A stretch of DNA of 50,682 bases from a virus. The stretch covers positions 1 to 50,682 of the IMG/VR virus record IMGVR_UViG_3300044846_004303; one strand, 5' to 3'. Position 1 is the first letter of the stretch. Each line of letters starts with the position of its first letter. Shown one piece after another: positions 23,085 to 32,942 of the stretch. The notes below the pieces were generated by a model. It searched no databases, was not told the origin of the DNA, and saw nothing but the letters and a program-made list of their open reading frames with translations. Both the position numbers and the translations under genes were made by a program.

Positions 23085-25508
23085 TTAACAACCAGGGCAA
23101 TCCCCATTTGCAATATTAGTAAATTCAGTTCCTGAAGGGCTTGATGTTATTCCCACCCAAATTAAACATCCATTAGGTACTATGCCTGTATCTGTTGTAA
23201 AGTAAAAATTATCTGCGTAACTACCAGCAATATAATAATTTGAGAAATCGCAAGGGCTAGTGAACTGAGTATATACTGGAGGACATCCTGTACCGCCCAA
23301 AGTGCTTATTGTAGCCGCACCTGCATTTATTATTGCAGTAGCACTAATATATCCAATAATACTGCCATTTGCTAATACTCTTGCATTTACTGAGAATGCA
23401 CCTATACAATAATTTTGAGTATAAATTGTACTACCATCGGCACAAACATATATTGCGTAAGAATTAGCTACATCACTTTCTAAATTAGATGGGTTACTAA
23501 CTCCATAATAAGTAGAATCTAAATAATATTGATTCCAAGTACTTGAACATTCGTTAGTATCTATATTTACCACTTGAGAAGTTACAACATTAGATGAACA
23601 ACTCCATAAGCGTCCACCTGTATCAGATAATGTAGGTGTAGTGCTTGGGTAAGCATTAGCTGGGCTTGTTGTATAAATATTATTGTTAGCTTTATACTTT
23701 TGGTAAGTAGAAGAACATGGATTAGTATCATAAGTTACTGGGTATGTATTTACTATACCAACTGAACAAGTGTAATAATTAGTTGATGTACTTGTCCAAT
23801 TAGCTGTTGTATTACAATTACCATTAGATGGTGTTGAATTTCCAACATTAACTCCATTTACACGATAATTATTAACTGTTGCAGAACAAGGATTTGTATC
23901 TCTATAAACTAAATAGTTAACACATGTGCCATCATATGGATATCCGCAAGTGTTATACCCTTGACTAGCCCAAGCTGCTGTATAATTACATGGAGCTCCT
24001 GCTCCTAAATTAACGTTTTGAGTTGTATTATAACCCGCGGCACAAGGATTTGTTTGTCTCTGTGTTTGATAAACAACACATGCAGAACAGAATGTCGACC
24101 CTTCATTCACCCAGTTTTGAGTATTATTACCAGAGGCTGGAGGACTCGTACCTAAATCAATTGTTCCTGCCCCTGCAAAGTAATGATTGTAAGTGTAAGA
24201 GTTAGGGTTTATATCCAAATAAACAGTGTAAAGTGTTGTGCTATAACATGTTTGATATCCTTGATTAGAATAATTTGGTGTTCTAATAATACTTGTAGTA
24301 GGAGTTTGTGTAGGAGTAGATGTTACATTTGGAGTAGGAGTTTGTGTAGGTATTGTTGAACAATCTATAAAAGATTGAATAATACCACTTATACTTACTT
24401 CTACCGCCCAATATGTACCTCCTCGACTCATTTTAAACCATCTGTTTCCAGCTATTGAAGGATTCCATGCCGTTGTTAAAGATACGTTAGTGTATAATTG
24501 ATATCCTATACCAGGAGATATACCTGCTGAAGGACTTTGATATAATTGTTGGCCTGTTAAGGTATTACTTTGTCGACAAGCGGTTGATGACTCAGTATAC
24601 GGAGTTGGAGCAGAACCTGGACTATTAGCGGTATAAGTTCCAAACTGAATTGCTGGTGTTGTTGACGTTGGAGTTTGCGTCGGAGTTGCTGTTAATGTTG
24701 TTGTACTTGTTTGTGTTGGCGTTTGCGTTGCGGTTAATGTTGGAGTAGTCGTTGGTGTTGGTGTTTGCGTATTTGTAGGTATTGTTGAACAATCTATGAA
24801 AGATTGAATAACTCCACCAATACTTACTAGTATCGCCCAATATGTACCTCCTCGACTCATTTTAAACCATCTATCTCCAGCTATTGAAGGATTCCATGCA
24901 ATTGTTAAAGAGGTATCGGTGTATAATTGATATCCTACACCTGGAGATGTTCCTGCCACAGGGCTTTGATACAATACTTGACCTATTAAGGTATCGCTTT
25001 GTCGACAAGCGGTTGATGACTCAGTATACGGAGTTGGAGCTGAACCTGGACTATTAGCGGTGTAAGTTCCAAACTGAATTGCAGGTGTTGTTGGCGTTGG
25101 TGTTTGTGTTTGAGTGGCTGTTAATGTTGTTGTGGTTGTTGGAGTTTGTGTTTGTGTTGCGGTTAATGTTGTTGTGGTTGTTGGAGTTTGTGTTGAGGTA
25201 TTAGTAGGAGTTGCGGTATTAGTTGGCGTTGGTGTATATGTTGGTGTTTGAGTTGGTGTTTGAGTTGCCAACATTAATACCTGTTGATTACTATTAGATG
25301 TGTTAACAATAATAACATTAGAGGCACCATCGGGAACGGATACCCCAACACCAGGGAATGTCGTAACCTGTGAATATGTTAATCCTGTTGCATTTCCACC
25401 ACCATAATAAAGAGTTAAGACATTACTTGGACTAACAGAATTATAATAAGCGTTATAAGGACCTTCCGCCGCTCCTGTATCCATGTATATGTAAAAATTT
25501 CTTGCCAT
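23085..25508 (-). CDS. Thr-Pro-rich fibre/adhesin with internal duplication
   Basis: 807 aa. Residues 1-80 form a short attachment-like domain. Then come TP/TQTP stalks and two near-identical units of about 100 residues (AIQFGTYTANSPGSAPTPY ... MSRGGTYWA ... QSFIDCSTIP) separated by another stalk. The C-terminal part (about 410-680) has five related Cys-containing modules around (D/T)-x-N-P-C-S-x-T, e.g. YRDTNPCSAT and YDTNPCSST, and an unrelated end. Probably a virion fibre or adhesin; receptor binding is inferred. Follows the 25531 fibre gene by 22 nt. Confidence 0.8.
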   Translation of the reverse strand: MARNFYIYMDTGAAEGPYNAYYNSVSPSNVLTLYYGGGNATGLTYSQVTTFPGVGVSVPDGASNVIIVNTSNSNQQVLMLATQTPTQTPTYTPTPTNTATPTNTSTQTPTTTTTLTATQTQTPTTTTTLTATQTQTPTPTTPAIQFGTYTANSPGSAPTPYTESSTACRQSDTLIGQVLYQSPVAGTSPGVGYQLYTDTSLTIAWNPSIAGDRWFKMSRGGTYWAILVSIGGVIQSFIDCSTIPTNTQTPTPTTTPTLTATQTPTQTSTTTLTATPTQTPTSTTPAIQFGTYTANSPGSAPTPYTESSTACRQSNTLTGQQLYQSPSAGISPGIGYQLYTNVSLTTAWNPSIAGNRWFKMSRGGTYWAVEVSISGIIQSFIDCSTIPTQTPTPNVTSTPTQTPTTSIIRTPNYSNQGYQTCYSTTLYTVYLDINPNSYTYNHYFAGAGTIDLGTSPPASGNNTQNWVNEGSTFCSACVVYQTQRQTNPCAAGYNTTQNVNLGAGAPCNYTAAWASQGYNTCGYPYDGTCVNYLVYRDTNPCSATVNNYRVNGVNVGNSTPSNGNCNTTANWTSTSTNYYTCSVGIVNTYPVTYDTNPCSSTYQKYKANNNIYTTSPANAYPSTTPTLSDTGGRLWSCSSNVVTSQVVNIDTNECSSTWNQYYLDSTYYGVSNPSNLESDVANSYAIYVCADGSTIYTQNYCIGAFSVNARVLANGSIIGYISATAIINAGAATISTLGGTGCPPVYTQFTSPCDFSNYYIAGSYADNFYFTTDTGIVPNGCLIWVGITSSPSGTEFTNIANGDCPGC
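24352..25092 (-). repeat. tandem ~310-bp coding duplication within a fibre gene
   Basis: Two direct copies, about 24352-24662 and 24780-25092, nearly identical at DNA level, joined by a TP-rich linker. Recent duplication or recombination is likely. Confidence 0.85.
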
Positions 25509-25530
25509 TGTCTATATTATATGTATTAGG

Positions 25531-28395
25531 TTATGATGTTATGTAATTGAATGTTAAACCATAATTTGCAGACCTCCATACTCCAACCGTATCTCTAACA
25601 ATAATGTATTGTCCACTGTTGGAAACAGATAATCTATATCTACAATTTTTAGTTGGTGATACTTCAGTAATAACAGGTGTTGTATCTAAATTCACAACTC
25701 TTACTAAATTACTTGAAATTGTTGTTGACGCATATGCTGTTGTACCACTCACAGCGTCATTATAGATGGCAACAGTTGACCACGTTCTATTAGGAACACT
25801 ACCGCTAGTAATATTATTCCATGTTGTACCTGAATCTTGCGAATATTTTAAGAAGGTATATCCTCCAGAATTATTGAATGCTGAAATTGCACGACTACCG
25901 TCTCTGGATATACTAACACTTGTTCCATTACTTGCCGATAACGTACTTGTAACTTCTGCAAATGTTGCGCCATAATTACTTGAACGATATATTACACCTG
26001 CGCTAGGGTCAACAACACCAGCACTCGCAGTTGCAAGTATAATTTGGCCATTAGAGCTTATTGTAACTTGGCTAATAACTGAATATAGTGATGCAATATA
26101 AAATTGATAACTATTTAAACTCCAAGTTGAACCATAATCATTTGAAACATAAATACAGAAAATTAAAGCGTCTCCACCAGTTCCAAATTGGAACCTTGTT
26201 AAATCAGTTCCAACAACTTGATATTGACCGTCGTTTGAAATTGCAACTGAACTAGAAAACAATTTGTCGCTTGGAATATAACCAGGTGGTGCAGGGAATG
26301 AAGTATTTGGTATTTGTAACCATGTCACGCCATAATCAGACGATTTATAAGTAAAAGTAGTCGTATCATTATAACCTACAGCTAACATATATTGTCCGTC
26401 ATCAGAAACCCCAACACTTCTCCAATATCCAGGAATTCTAACTCCTGTAAAATTCGCACCATAATTATTTGAAACAAATATGTATCCTTTTGCTTTCTTA
26501 TTGATATCCCCTCCCTGAGCAATTATTTGATATTGACCTGTTGTTTGGCTTATTGCGTTTGATGTAAATGCAGATGTTTGGAACCCTGTGGATGGAAATG
26601 GTGTTGCGGTTGGTGTTGGAGTAAGTGTTGGTGTTGTAGTTACAGTTGGTGTTTGAGTTACACATACAGAACATGAACTTGTCACTATTGCAGTTTCATC
26701 ACCAAAAGTGATACTAACCTGAACATAATACGACCCAGATGATATGTAATACGTACCTGTTGAGAATTGAGCAAAAACAGGATTAGTTAAAGTTGTACTA
26801 TTACAGAATGTTGTGTTATTACCAACAGTTGGGTCAGGGTTAAAAAATATTGAACCACATGCTATTGACGGACTAATTTTAGGGTCAGAAGTTATTTCTG
26901 AAAAATATGATGGTGTCTGTGTTGGAGTTTGGGTTGGAGTGGCTGTTGGGCTATAAATTCCGCAACTTGTAGTTTCTGTAATTGTTATACTATCCAATGG
27001 TGTTGAAACTAAAGCACCTCTTTGAGCACAGAAAACTCCATTACCTCCATTAGGAACTGTTAAAGATATTGCAGTTCCATAACAATCCATGTATTGTAAT
27101 CTAGCAGAATTTCCACTGTTATTCACATAACTGTAGTTGTAACAAATAGTATCAATTGGTAATAATACAAAATGAAATGATGCATTACTTGTTGGAGTTG
27201 GTGTTTGAGTAGTTGTTGGTGTTAATGTTTGAGTTGGGCTTACAGATGGTGTTAATGTTGGAGTTACCGATTGTGTTGGAGTTACCGATTGTGTTGGAGT
27301 TGGAGTAACTACCACACAACTTTCTATATTGTATACTGTTGCACCCTCTAAATTAAACGTATTACCACTATAATAGTAATAACCAAATGTTGTATTTCTA
27401 AATAAAGTTAAACCTTTATTATCTTCATATAAAGTTGTTCCATTATCAAAAGTACCATTCCAATATAATGTAATATTATAAATTGTTGTTGTACCACTAC
27501 AAGCATCATAGTTGGAATTAAATCCATCAGGAATTTCTTCACTATACAAGTCGTAATACCCAATCAACCCACTTGAAGTCAGATTAGGAGTTGGTGTTGG
27601 TGTCAGCGTTTGGCTAGCAGTAATTGAAGGTGTTGGAGTTTGTGTTTGAGTAGAGGTATTAGTTGGTGTTGGGGTTTGTGTCTCTGTTGGAGTAGGTGTT
27701 GGAACACAAGATGTTGTTACACTTTTAGCAACTACAGTATCTACACTGTCTTTCATAGAAACCCAAAATGTTCCATCGTTAGTTCCTACATTAATTTGAG
27801 GTGGTTCAGGGTTAGTATAACCCACCCAAGATGTATTTGCCAATGCTTCTTCTTCTGATAGGAAATAAGTAGTAGAACGATAATAAGGTGAAACTCCTCC
27901 CACCACATTGAACGGACCAATTAAAATAGCTTGTAAGTAAAATCCTTCTATACATTGATATCCTAAAGTAAAATTAAATGATATTGGAGTTGGCGTTGGA
28001 GTTGGAGTAGTAGTTGGAGTTGGTGTAACATTAATTGTTGGTGTTGGTGTGGGCGTTAATGTTGGACAAGGTCCTGTTGACCCACTATGGAGGAATATGT
28101 TGTTTGCATTAGTTGCCCATGTAACATTTTCATCTGTAGTTCTTCCAGTACCTCCGAATAGTTGTAAATAATAATTTAATTGTTCTCTGCCAGTGGCAAC
28201 CATTGCCGCCCATCCATGTTGTCCGCCAATCTTATAGACAGTATATCCATCACATGTCGGGTCAACTCCTGACCAAAATCCTGTATCAACCGTTGCACCA
28301 AGGCCTTTTGTAGTTGCAGAGAAATATGTGAAATCACCTTTAACGGTTCCTCCAGCAATAGACGTTGTTCCTGATTTTATAATTAATATGGACAT
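25531..28395 (-). CDS. Thr-Pro-rich fibre/adhesin with Asp-box beta-propeller
   Basis: 954 aa. N-terminal domain about 1-107 (SILIIKSGTTSIAGGTVKGD; a WSGVDPTCDGYTVY segment). TP stalks at about 108-138 and several later points separate small Cys-containing domains. From about residue 605 there are at least five Asp-box/BNR-like repeats: SNNYGANF, SSDYGVTW, SNDYGSTW, SSNYGATF, SQDSGTTW, SANYGLTF. These indicate a sialidase-type beta-propeller. No catalytic sialidase Arg triad can be assigned, so glycan binding is more likely than hydrolysis. Middle gene of the three-fibre cluster. Confidence 0.8.
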   Translation of the reverse strand: MSILIIKSGTTSIAGGTVKGDFTYFSATTKGLGATVDTGFWSGVDPTCDGYTVYKIGGQHGWAAMVATGREQLNYYLQLFGGTGRTTDENVTWATNANNIFLHSGSTGPCPTLTPTPTPTINVTPTPTTTPTPTPTPISFNFTLGYQCIEGFYLQAILIGPFNVVGGVSPYYRSTTYFLSEEEALANTSWVGYTNPEPPQINVGTNDGTFWVSMKDSVDTVVAKSVTTSCVPTPTPTETQTPTPTNTSTQTQTPTPSITASQTLTPTPTPNLTSSGLIGYYDLYSEEIPDGFNSNYDACSGTTTIYNITLYWNGTFDNGTTLYEDNKGLTLFRNTTFGYYYYSGNTFNLEGATVYNIESCVVVTPTPTQSVTPTQSVTPTLTPSVSPTQTLTPTTTQTPTPTSNASFHFVLLPIDTICYNYSYVNNSGNSARLQYMDCYGTAISLTVPNGGNGVFCAQRGALVSTPLDSITITETTSCGIYSPTATPTQTPTQTPSYFSEITSDPKISPSIACGSIFFNPDPTVGNNTTFCNSTTLTNPVFAQFSTGTYYISSGSYYVQVSITFGDETAIVTSSCSVCVTQTPTVTTTPTLTPTPTATPFPSTGFQTSAFTSNAISQTTGQYQIIAQGGDINKKAKGYIFVSNNYGANFTGVRIPGYWRSVGVSDDGQYMLAVGYNDTTTFTYKSSDYGVTWLQIPNTSFPAPPGYIPSDKLFSSSVAISNDGQYQVVGTDLTRFQFGTGGDALIFCIYVSNDYGSTWSLNSYQFYIASLYSVISQVTISSNGQIILATASAGVVDPSAGVIYRSSNYGATFAEVTSTLSASNGTSVSISRDGSRAISAFNNSGGYTFLKYSQDSGTTWNNITSGSVPNRTWSTVAIYNDAVSGTTAYASTTISSNLVRVVNLDTTPVITEVSPTKNCRYRLSVSNSGQYIIVRDTVGVWRSANYGLTFNYITS

Positions 28396-28452
28396 GTAAG
28401 AATCATTTCATTTATTAATATACTGTCCATAAAGCCTTTTTTTATTTATATA

Positions 28453-31400
28453 TTATAACGGAGAAAAACAATCTGTCACTCCAGTTATTACGTAATTATG
28501 ACCTCCTACTGTAATAATTTGAGAAACAGTGTTTATTGTATTCCCATTTACCGTAAAAGAACTTGTTTGATTTTGAGCAGATAATATTGCTGAAATTGAA
28601 CCCCATACTTCAGTTGTTACTTGAGTATCCCCAATACCTAAAACATCGCTAAACGATTGTGTATTTTCTGTTCCACTGCAACCTAAAGATGAATATCCAA
28701 TCCCAATACCACCCCATGATAAACTATCAAGTGTCACTCCACCAGTAACTTCCATACTTGCACTAACAACTCCAGACCCACTGTCATAGAAACTAAATTC
28801 GATGGTTGCTTGTATTCCAGCGGGAGTTGGTGATGGAGTTGGTGTCGTAGTTGGTGTTGGTGTTACCACATTACAACAAGGTCCAATACTATCTATTGTG
28901 AAAGAAGCACTACCCCCAAGAGTGTTTTTATTAATACACGTTGCAACACCAATAACTTCAGGACCAATACCTACGTTTTGGGATTGTCCCACCCCATTAC
29001 AATCTAAATAAGTTATTACACCCGAGCTTGTAACCTCAACATTTACAAATTGAACACAATCGCATGTTGGTGTTAATGTAGGTGTTGGCGTTGGTGTTGC
29101 ACCTCCAGGACATGAACCAAGACAAGTCATAACATAATCATATGCATCACTTATTGGAGTAGTTGGAGACGCATTACCCGCCTCAACTAGCACATATCTA
29201 CCTGATGATGATAAGAAACAAATGTTCGAATTACCTGTTGATGGAGTATTCAAAGAAGCTCCCCAAGGTCCTGCATAATCAGCAAATCCTACCCATCCGC
29301 TAGTCCATAATAATCCAGTAGAATCATATACGGTAAATCTATTAGGTCTATCCAGAGAACCCCAACTAAAGTTAATATAGCTGTCAACACTACTACTAAC
29401 AGGTTGGCTAGGATATGTATACTGATTATTACCTGAATATGTACCTGAAATTGTTCCACCACTACATCCTAAACTAGGAACTAAAGTAGGTGTCGGAGTT
29501 GATGTTTGTGTTGGTGTTGGGGTATTAGAACCACAAGAACTACATTCTCCATCATCATTACAAGTTTGAACGAAACCAGCACATAATCCACCAATTGTTC
29601 CTGATGTTGCAGTTACAGGTTGTCCATATACTGCACAAAAAGTAATGGTTAAACCAGCATTAACAGATGATGTTGTTGGAGAATTACCTAAACAAGAAGT
29701 ATAATAAACTTCCCCAGTAGTCTCAGTTGTATTCGTAAATGAGTAACAAGCGCAAGTACCACTAATTACAGGAGTAACAGAAGGTGTTGGTGTTGGAGTT
29801 GGTGTAAAACAATAATTAGATGGTACTGAGAAACTTCTTACTCCACGAACATTTGCAGAATATGATTTTGAATATCCATTGAAAATGACTCCAGTTGGAT
29901 AATCAAGCCCAAATACTGTATTTGCATTATTTTCTGATGATGTCAACCATGTCAAATTTGCACCACCAATAAAACCGCCAATCAATGCTCTATTTATGTA
30001 TAACTGAGCTAATTCATCCTTGCTCGGCAAGTACCAATCAGAGTAACCACCTTCAGTTAAATCTCCACAAAGTCTAGCAGCAATACCTGCAGTTGCACAA
30101 TCTGTCATAATAGCAATTGTATTTGCATCTCCAGTACCAATTGTAGTTCCTGTCGCACCAGGTATTGATAGACCTTCACATCCCCATATAGCATTTGTAG
30201 AAACATCTCCTGTAGTAGCAATTAAACCTCCAGTATACCCTGGAACATATCCAGAGTCACCAGGTTGTAAAATATATGCCACCACACCACCTTGGAATGA
30301 GGTACCAATTGATAACTCACAAATATTAATAGTAGGTGTTGGAGTTGGTGTCGTAGTTGTAGTTGGTGTTGGCGATGTTGAATAACAATATTCATAGTCA
30401 ATACAATTTCCGCTACAGGTAGAATATACAAAACCTGAAGGGCAAGTATAACCTGACGATAGATATTCTCCTCCTATTGTTTGAACAATATCAGCGGTAG
30501 TATATCCACTACTTGAAAAAATTACATTTAAGTCATTTAATGTTGTTGCACCCGTTAATTCGGAAAGAGTATTATCATAAATTTCCATACCAAAGCCAGC
30601 GATAACACCATAATCTAATCCATATAATTCTAAAGTATGATTTCCTGAAGGTATTGTAACGGGATATACGTGCCAATATTTAAATTTATTTACAGCCCCC
30701 ATAGAACCAAGAGTTGTATTCAATATTGTAACACCATCAAGTACTAATTTAAATTCATTATCGGCTGCAATACCGACATAGTACGTATTTGTTGTAGATA
30801 TCCCACTTAAACAAGTTGAAAATCCTAACCACGTATTAGTAATTGTATATGCACTATACCAAATAGCACATCTATTCATAGGACCATTTACAGTATTATT
30901 AGGTGAATTATACCACAATGGTGCTGTTAATGATGTTTGTAATATGGTACCTGTACCTCCAATACTAAATCCTTCATCATAAAACTGAGTTCCAAATTGA
31001 CTATATTCAACGGCACCTCTTCTTATAAGTGGAATTGAACTAACAGGTGCGGTTGCCGCAGATGTAACCACTTGATAACAAGATGTTGCATTATAAGGAA
31101 TCCATCCAGTGCCAATACAATTGGCACAATTATATAAACAAGATGGTGCAATATCACAAGGGTCAGTATAAGTTCCATTATATCTTGGTAATAATGCGTT
31201 ATAGTTTTGAGTAATTTCAGTAGAACTTAATGCTCTATCAAAAATTTGAACTTCTCCCATGTTACCATCAAAATATTCAGTAGTATTTGTTAGTCCGATT
31301 GTTAAATTACTCGAAGTTGTTACATTGTGTCCTGTTGGAGTATCCGAACCAATTAAAGAACCGTTAACGTAAATTGAACGGGTTGTACCGTCAAAAGTTG

Positions 31401-32169
31401 CAACCGCGTAGTACCAATTTCCAGGAGTTATTGTCGTAACTACCGCTAAATCATTTGCCCACCAATAATTAGTTAATCCATTTGAGGTTAATCTAAATGC
31501 ATTAACCTCGTTTGTGGTACCATAATTACCCCACCCAACAAGACCTTTGTCTCCAAGGGTGTCAGCATTAAACCAAACTCCAATAGTGTAATTAGAATTT
31601 CCTACAGGAATTCCTGTTGTAGCGCTAAATGAAACATATTGGTTAGCACCATTTAGTACTAAACTACCTCGTAATGCCGAATTGTAAGTAATACCATTAT
31701 TTAATAGACCCGTGTTACCATTTCCTGTTAAATCATACCATGTGTTAAATACTAAAGGATATGATGGTGGAAAATTTGAATCTAAATTTAAAACACAACC
31801 ACTTGTAACTATTGAGGGATATTCTTGATTTGTAATAAAATAACCTTCATAAATTGCCCAATTTATTGCATCTGATAATGTTCCAAAAGGACCTGCGAAT
31901 TTTGATGAGGCTAATTTATTAATCCCATCAATTAAATCGGAATCGGTCAAACCAGAAGTTTGAAATCCCATCGCTCTTGCGGTTAATTGATTGGTTTTAC
32001 CATTTGTGTAACTATCAGTAACAATTAAGTATTGATTACATATTCCGTAATCTGGACACCAAAGTAAAGAACCTAAATTAACAGTGTTATTAACGTCCAT
32101 TACAATTGTTCCAAATTGCAATGCGTTTGAGATGGTACTTCCAGAATTATAAGCGACAAGATTCGGCAT
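28453..32169 (-). CDS. giant Thr-Pro-rich fibre/adhesin with LamG and DUF1566-like domains
   Basis: 1238 aa, the largest gene here. The N-terminal 110 residues may be the virion anchor. Residues about 121-328 are LamG/concanavalin-like (LVLNGANQYVSF, YTIGVWFNADTLG, WYYAVATFDG, SIYVNGSLIG). Residues about 630-780 resemble DUF1566/Fib_succ-type lectin-like modules: GGYSDWYLPSKDELAQLY, TWLTSSE, VRGVRSF. At least five TP stalks separate these from further small domains (e.g. TDPCDIAPSCLYNCANCIG). A TATTTATT box lies 14 nt upstream of the start. Probably the proximal long fibre or adhesin. Confidence 0.82.
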   Translation of the reverse strand: MPNLVAYNSGSTISNALQFGTIVMDVNNTVNLGSLLWCPDYGICNQYLIVTDSYTNGKTNQLTARAMGFQTSGLTDSDLIDGINKLASSKFAGPFGTLSDAINWAIYEGYFITNQEYPSIVTSGCVLNLDSNFPPSYPLVFNTWYDLTGNGNTGLLNNGITYNSALRGSLVLNGANQYVSFSATTGIPVGNSNYTIGVWFNADTLGDKGLVGWGNYGTTNEVNAFRLTSNGLTNYWWANDLAVVTTITPGNWYYAVATFDGTTRSIYVNGSLIGSDTPTGHNVTTSSNLTIGLTNTTEYFDGNMGEVQIFDRALSSTEITQNYNALLPRYNGTYTDPCDIAPSCLYNCANCIGTGWIPYNATSCYQVVTSAATAPVSSIPLIRRGAVEYSQFGTQFYDEGFSIGGTGTILQTSLTAPLWYNSPNNTVNGPMNRCAIWYSAYTITNTWLGFSTCLSGISTTNTYYVGIAADNEFKLVLDGVTILNTTLGSMGAVNKFKYWHVYPVTIPSGNHTLELYGLDYGVIAGFGMEIYDNTLSELTGATTLNDLNVIFSSSGYTTADIVQTIGGEYLSSGYTCPSGFVYSTCSGNCIDYEYCYSTSPTPTTTTTPTPTPTINICELSIGTSFQGGVVAYILQPGDSGYVPGYTGGLIATTGDVSTNAIWGCEGLSIPGATGTTIGTGDANTIAIMTDCATAGIAARLCGDLTEGGYSDWYLPSKDELAQLYINRALIGGFIGGANLTWLTSSENNANTVFGLDYPTGVIFNGYSKSYSANVRGVRSFSVPSNYCFTPTPTPTPSVTPVISGTCACYSFTNTTETTGEVYYTSCLGNSPTTSSVNAGLTITFCAVYGQPVTATSGTIGGLCAGFVQTCNDDGECSSCGSNTPTPTQTSTPTPTLVPSLGCSGGTISGTYSGNNQYTYPSQPVSSSVDSYINFSWGSLDRPNRFTVYDSTGLLWTSGWVGFADYAGPWGASLNTPSTGNSNICFLSSSGRYVLVEAGNASPTTPISDAYDYVMTCLGSCPGGATPTPTPTLTPTCDCVQFVNVEVTSSGVITYLDCNGVGQSQNVGIGPEVIGVATCINKNTLGGSASFTIDSIGPCCNVVTPTPTTTPTPSPTPAGIQATIEFSFYDSGSGVVSASMEVTGGVTLDSLSWGGIGIGYSSLGCSGTENTQSFSDVLGIGDTQVTTEVWGSISAILSAQNQTSSFTVNGNTINTVSQIITVGGHNYVITGVTDCFSPL

Positions 32170-32183
32170 TAATTAATTAATTA

Positions 32184-32191
32184 TATCAATA
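32184..32191 (-). promoter_or_regulatory. TATTTATT late-type box of the fibre cluster
   Basis: Ends 14 nt before ATG 32169. No comparable box precedes the two downstream fibre genes, suggesting one transcript. Confidence 0.45.
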
Positions 32192-32286
32192 AATATAACA
32201 ACAAATTAATTAGGAAGAGGAAATGCTATTTTACGGTGAGATTTATAATTCTCTAAAATAAACTCCTCATAAACTTTCTTCTCTCA

Positions 32287-32721
32287 TTACTTCTTATTAA
32301 TAATGTCACTTGACTTGTGGGTTTTTAACCCTAATCCGTCAACTATTTTTATTCCTAATGACTCACAAACTACTTTCTCAGGGATTTCGTTTGCAAATCG
32401 GTCTCCACCCTTTGTAAAAATAATTTCAGACTCAGGGTCTAACGATTTAATCTTATCGTAAAATAATTTAATTGTTTCACAAACACTACCATCTTGGTCG
32501 ATAGCGATTTCTGCGTGGTCGACGTATCTGATTGATTCAATAACCACTTTACGATATTCTTCATCTTGAAAAGAAGGTATTCCTCTTTTTAATTCAGCTT
32601 GTTTATCATTGTTTACAATAACCCATAGTTTGTCCACAAGTTCTTTGGACAACATAAGACATTCAATATGTCCTGGATGGATTGGGTTTCCGTACATTGA
32701 TGTTATTCCATATTTTTTCAT
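32287..32721 (-). CDS. nucleotidyltransferase (HxGH cytidylyl/adenylyltransferase family)
   Basis: 144 aa, one domain. N-terminal GNPIHPGHIECLMLSKEL holds the HxGH nucleotide-binding motif. WVIVNNDKQAELKRG follows, and the C-terminal KTHKSSDII corresponds to the SST-type motif. Family members join CTP or ATP to phospho-sugars, glycerol phosphate or cofactors; the substrate cannot be told. Last gene of the metabolic operon; start overlaps the previous stop (TAATG). A role in host-envelope or DNA sugar modification is possible. Confidence 0.85.
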   Translation of the reverse strand: MKKYGITSMYGNPIHPGHIECLMLSKELVDKLWVIVNNDKQAELKRGIPSFQDEEYRKVVIESIRYVDHAEIAIDQDGSVCETIKLFYDKIKSLDPESEIIFTKGGDRFANEIPEKVVCESLGIKIVDGLGLKTHKSSDIINKK

Positions 32722-32942
32722 TAAACAGTAATTTGAATTATTGTTTTATCTTCTTTCTTTATTATTTTGTAATTTTTTAAAAAACGATTGTCTAGTGAAA
32801 GACAATATTTTTTCAAATCAATAATTGTTTTATCCTTATCTTCACCTCTGATGACTCCAGTAATTGTTTGAGGTGCAAAATCAATTCCAATATTGTGCCA
32901 TTCGTCACCGATTATTTCGGGTAATATTATTTCGTATTCCAT
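32721..32942 (-). CDS. small hypothetical protein
   Basis: 73 aa, a compact alternating beta/alpha sequence (YEIILPEIIGDEWHNIGIDF; YKIIKKEDKTIIQITV). Overlaps by one base at both ends (TAATG) with thymidylate synthase upstream and the nucleotidyltransferase downstream. Not recognised. Confidence 0.75.
   Translation of the reverse strand: MEYEIILPEIIGDEWHNIGIDFAPQTITGVIRGEDKDKTIIDLKKYCLSLDNRFLKNYKIIKKEDKTIIQITV

Noticed and set aside
23085-32169. CRISPR-like or tandem-repeat array in the TP-rich region
   Set aside because: Repeats are in-frame Thr-Pro codons with irregular spacing and belong to protein stalks.
32195-32286. Inverted repeat (GAGGA ... TCCTC with TATTTTA/TAAAATA) as terminator after the nucleotidyltransferase gene
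   Set aside because: No T run follows and the pairing is interrupted; left unassigned.
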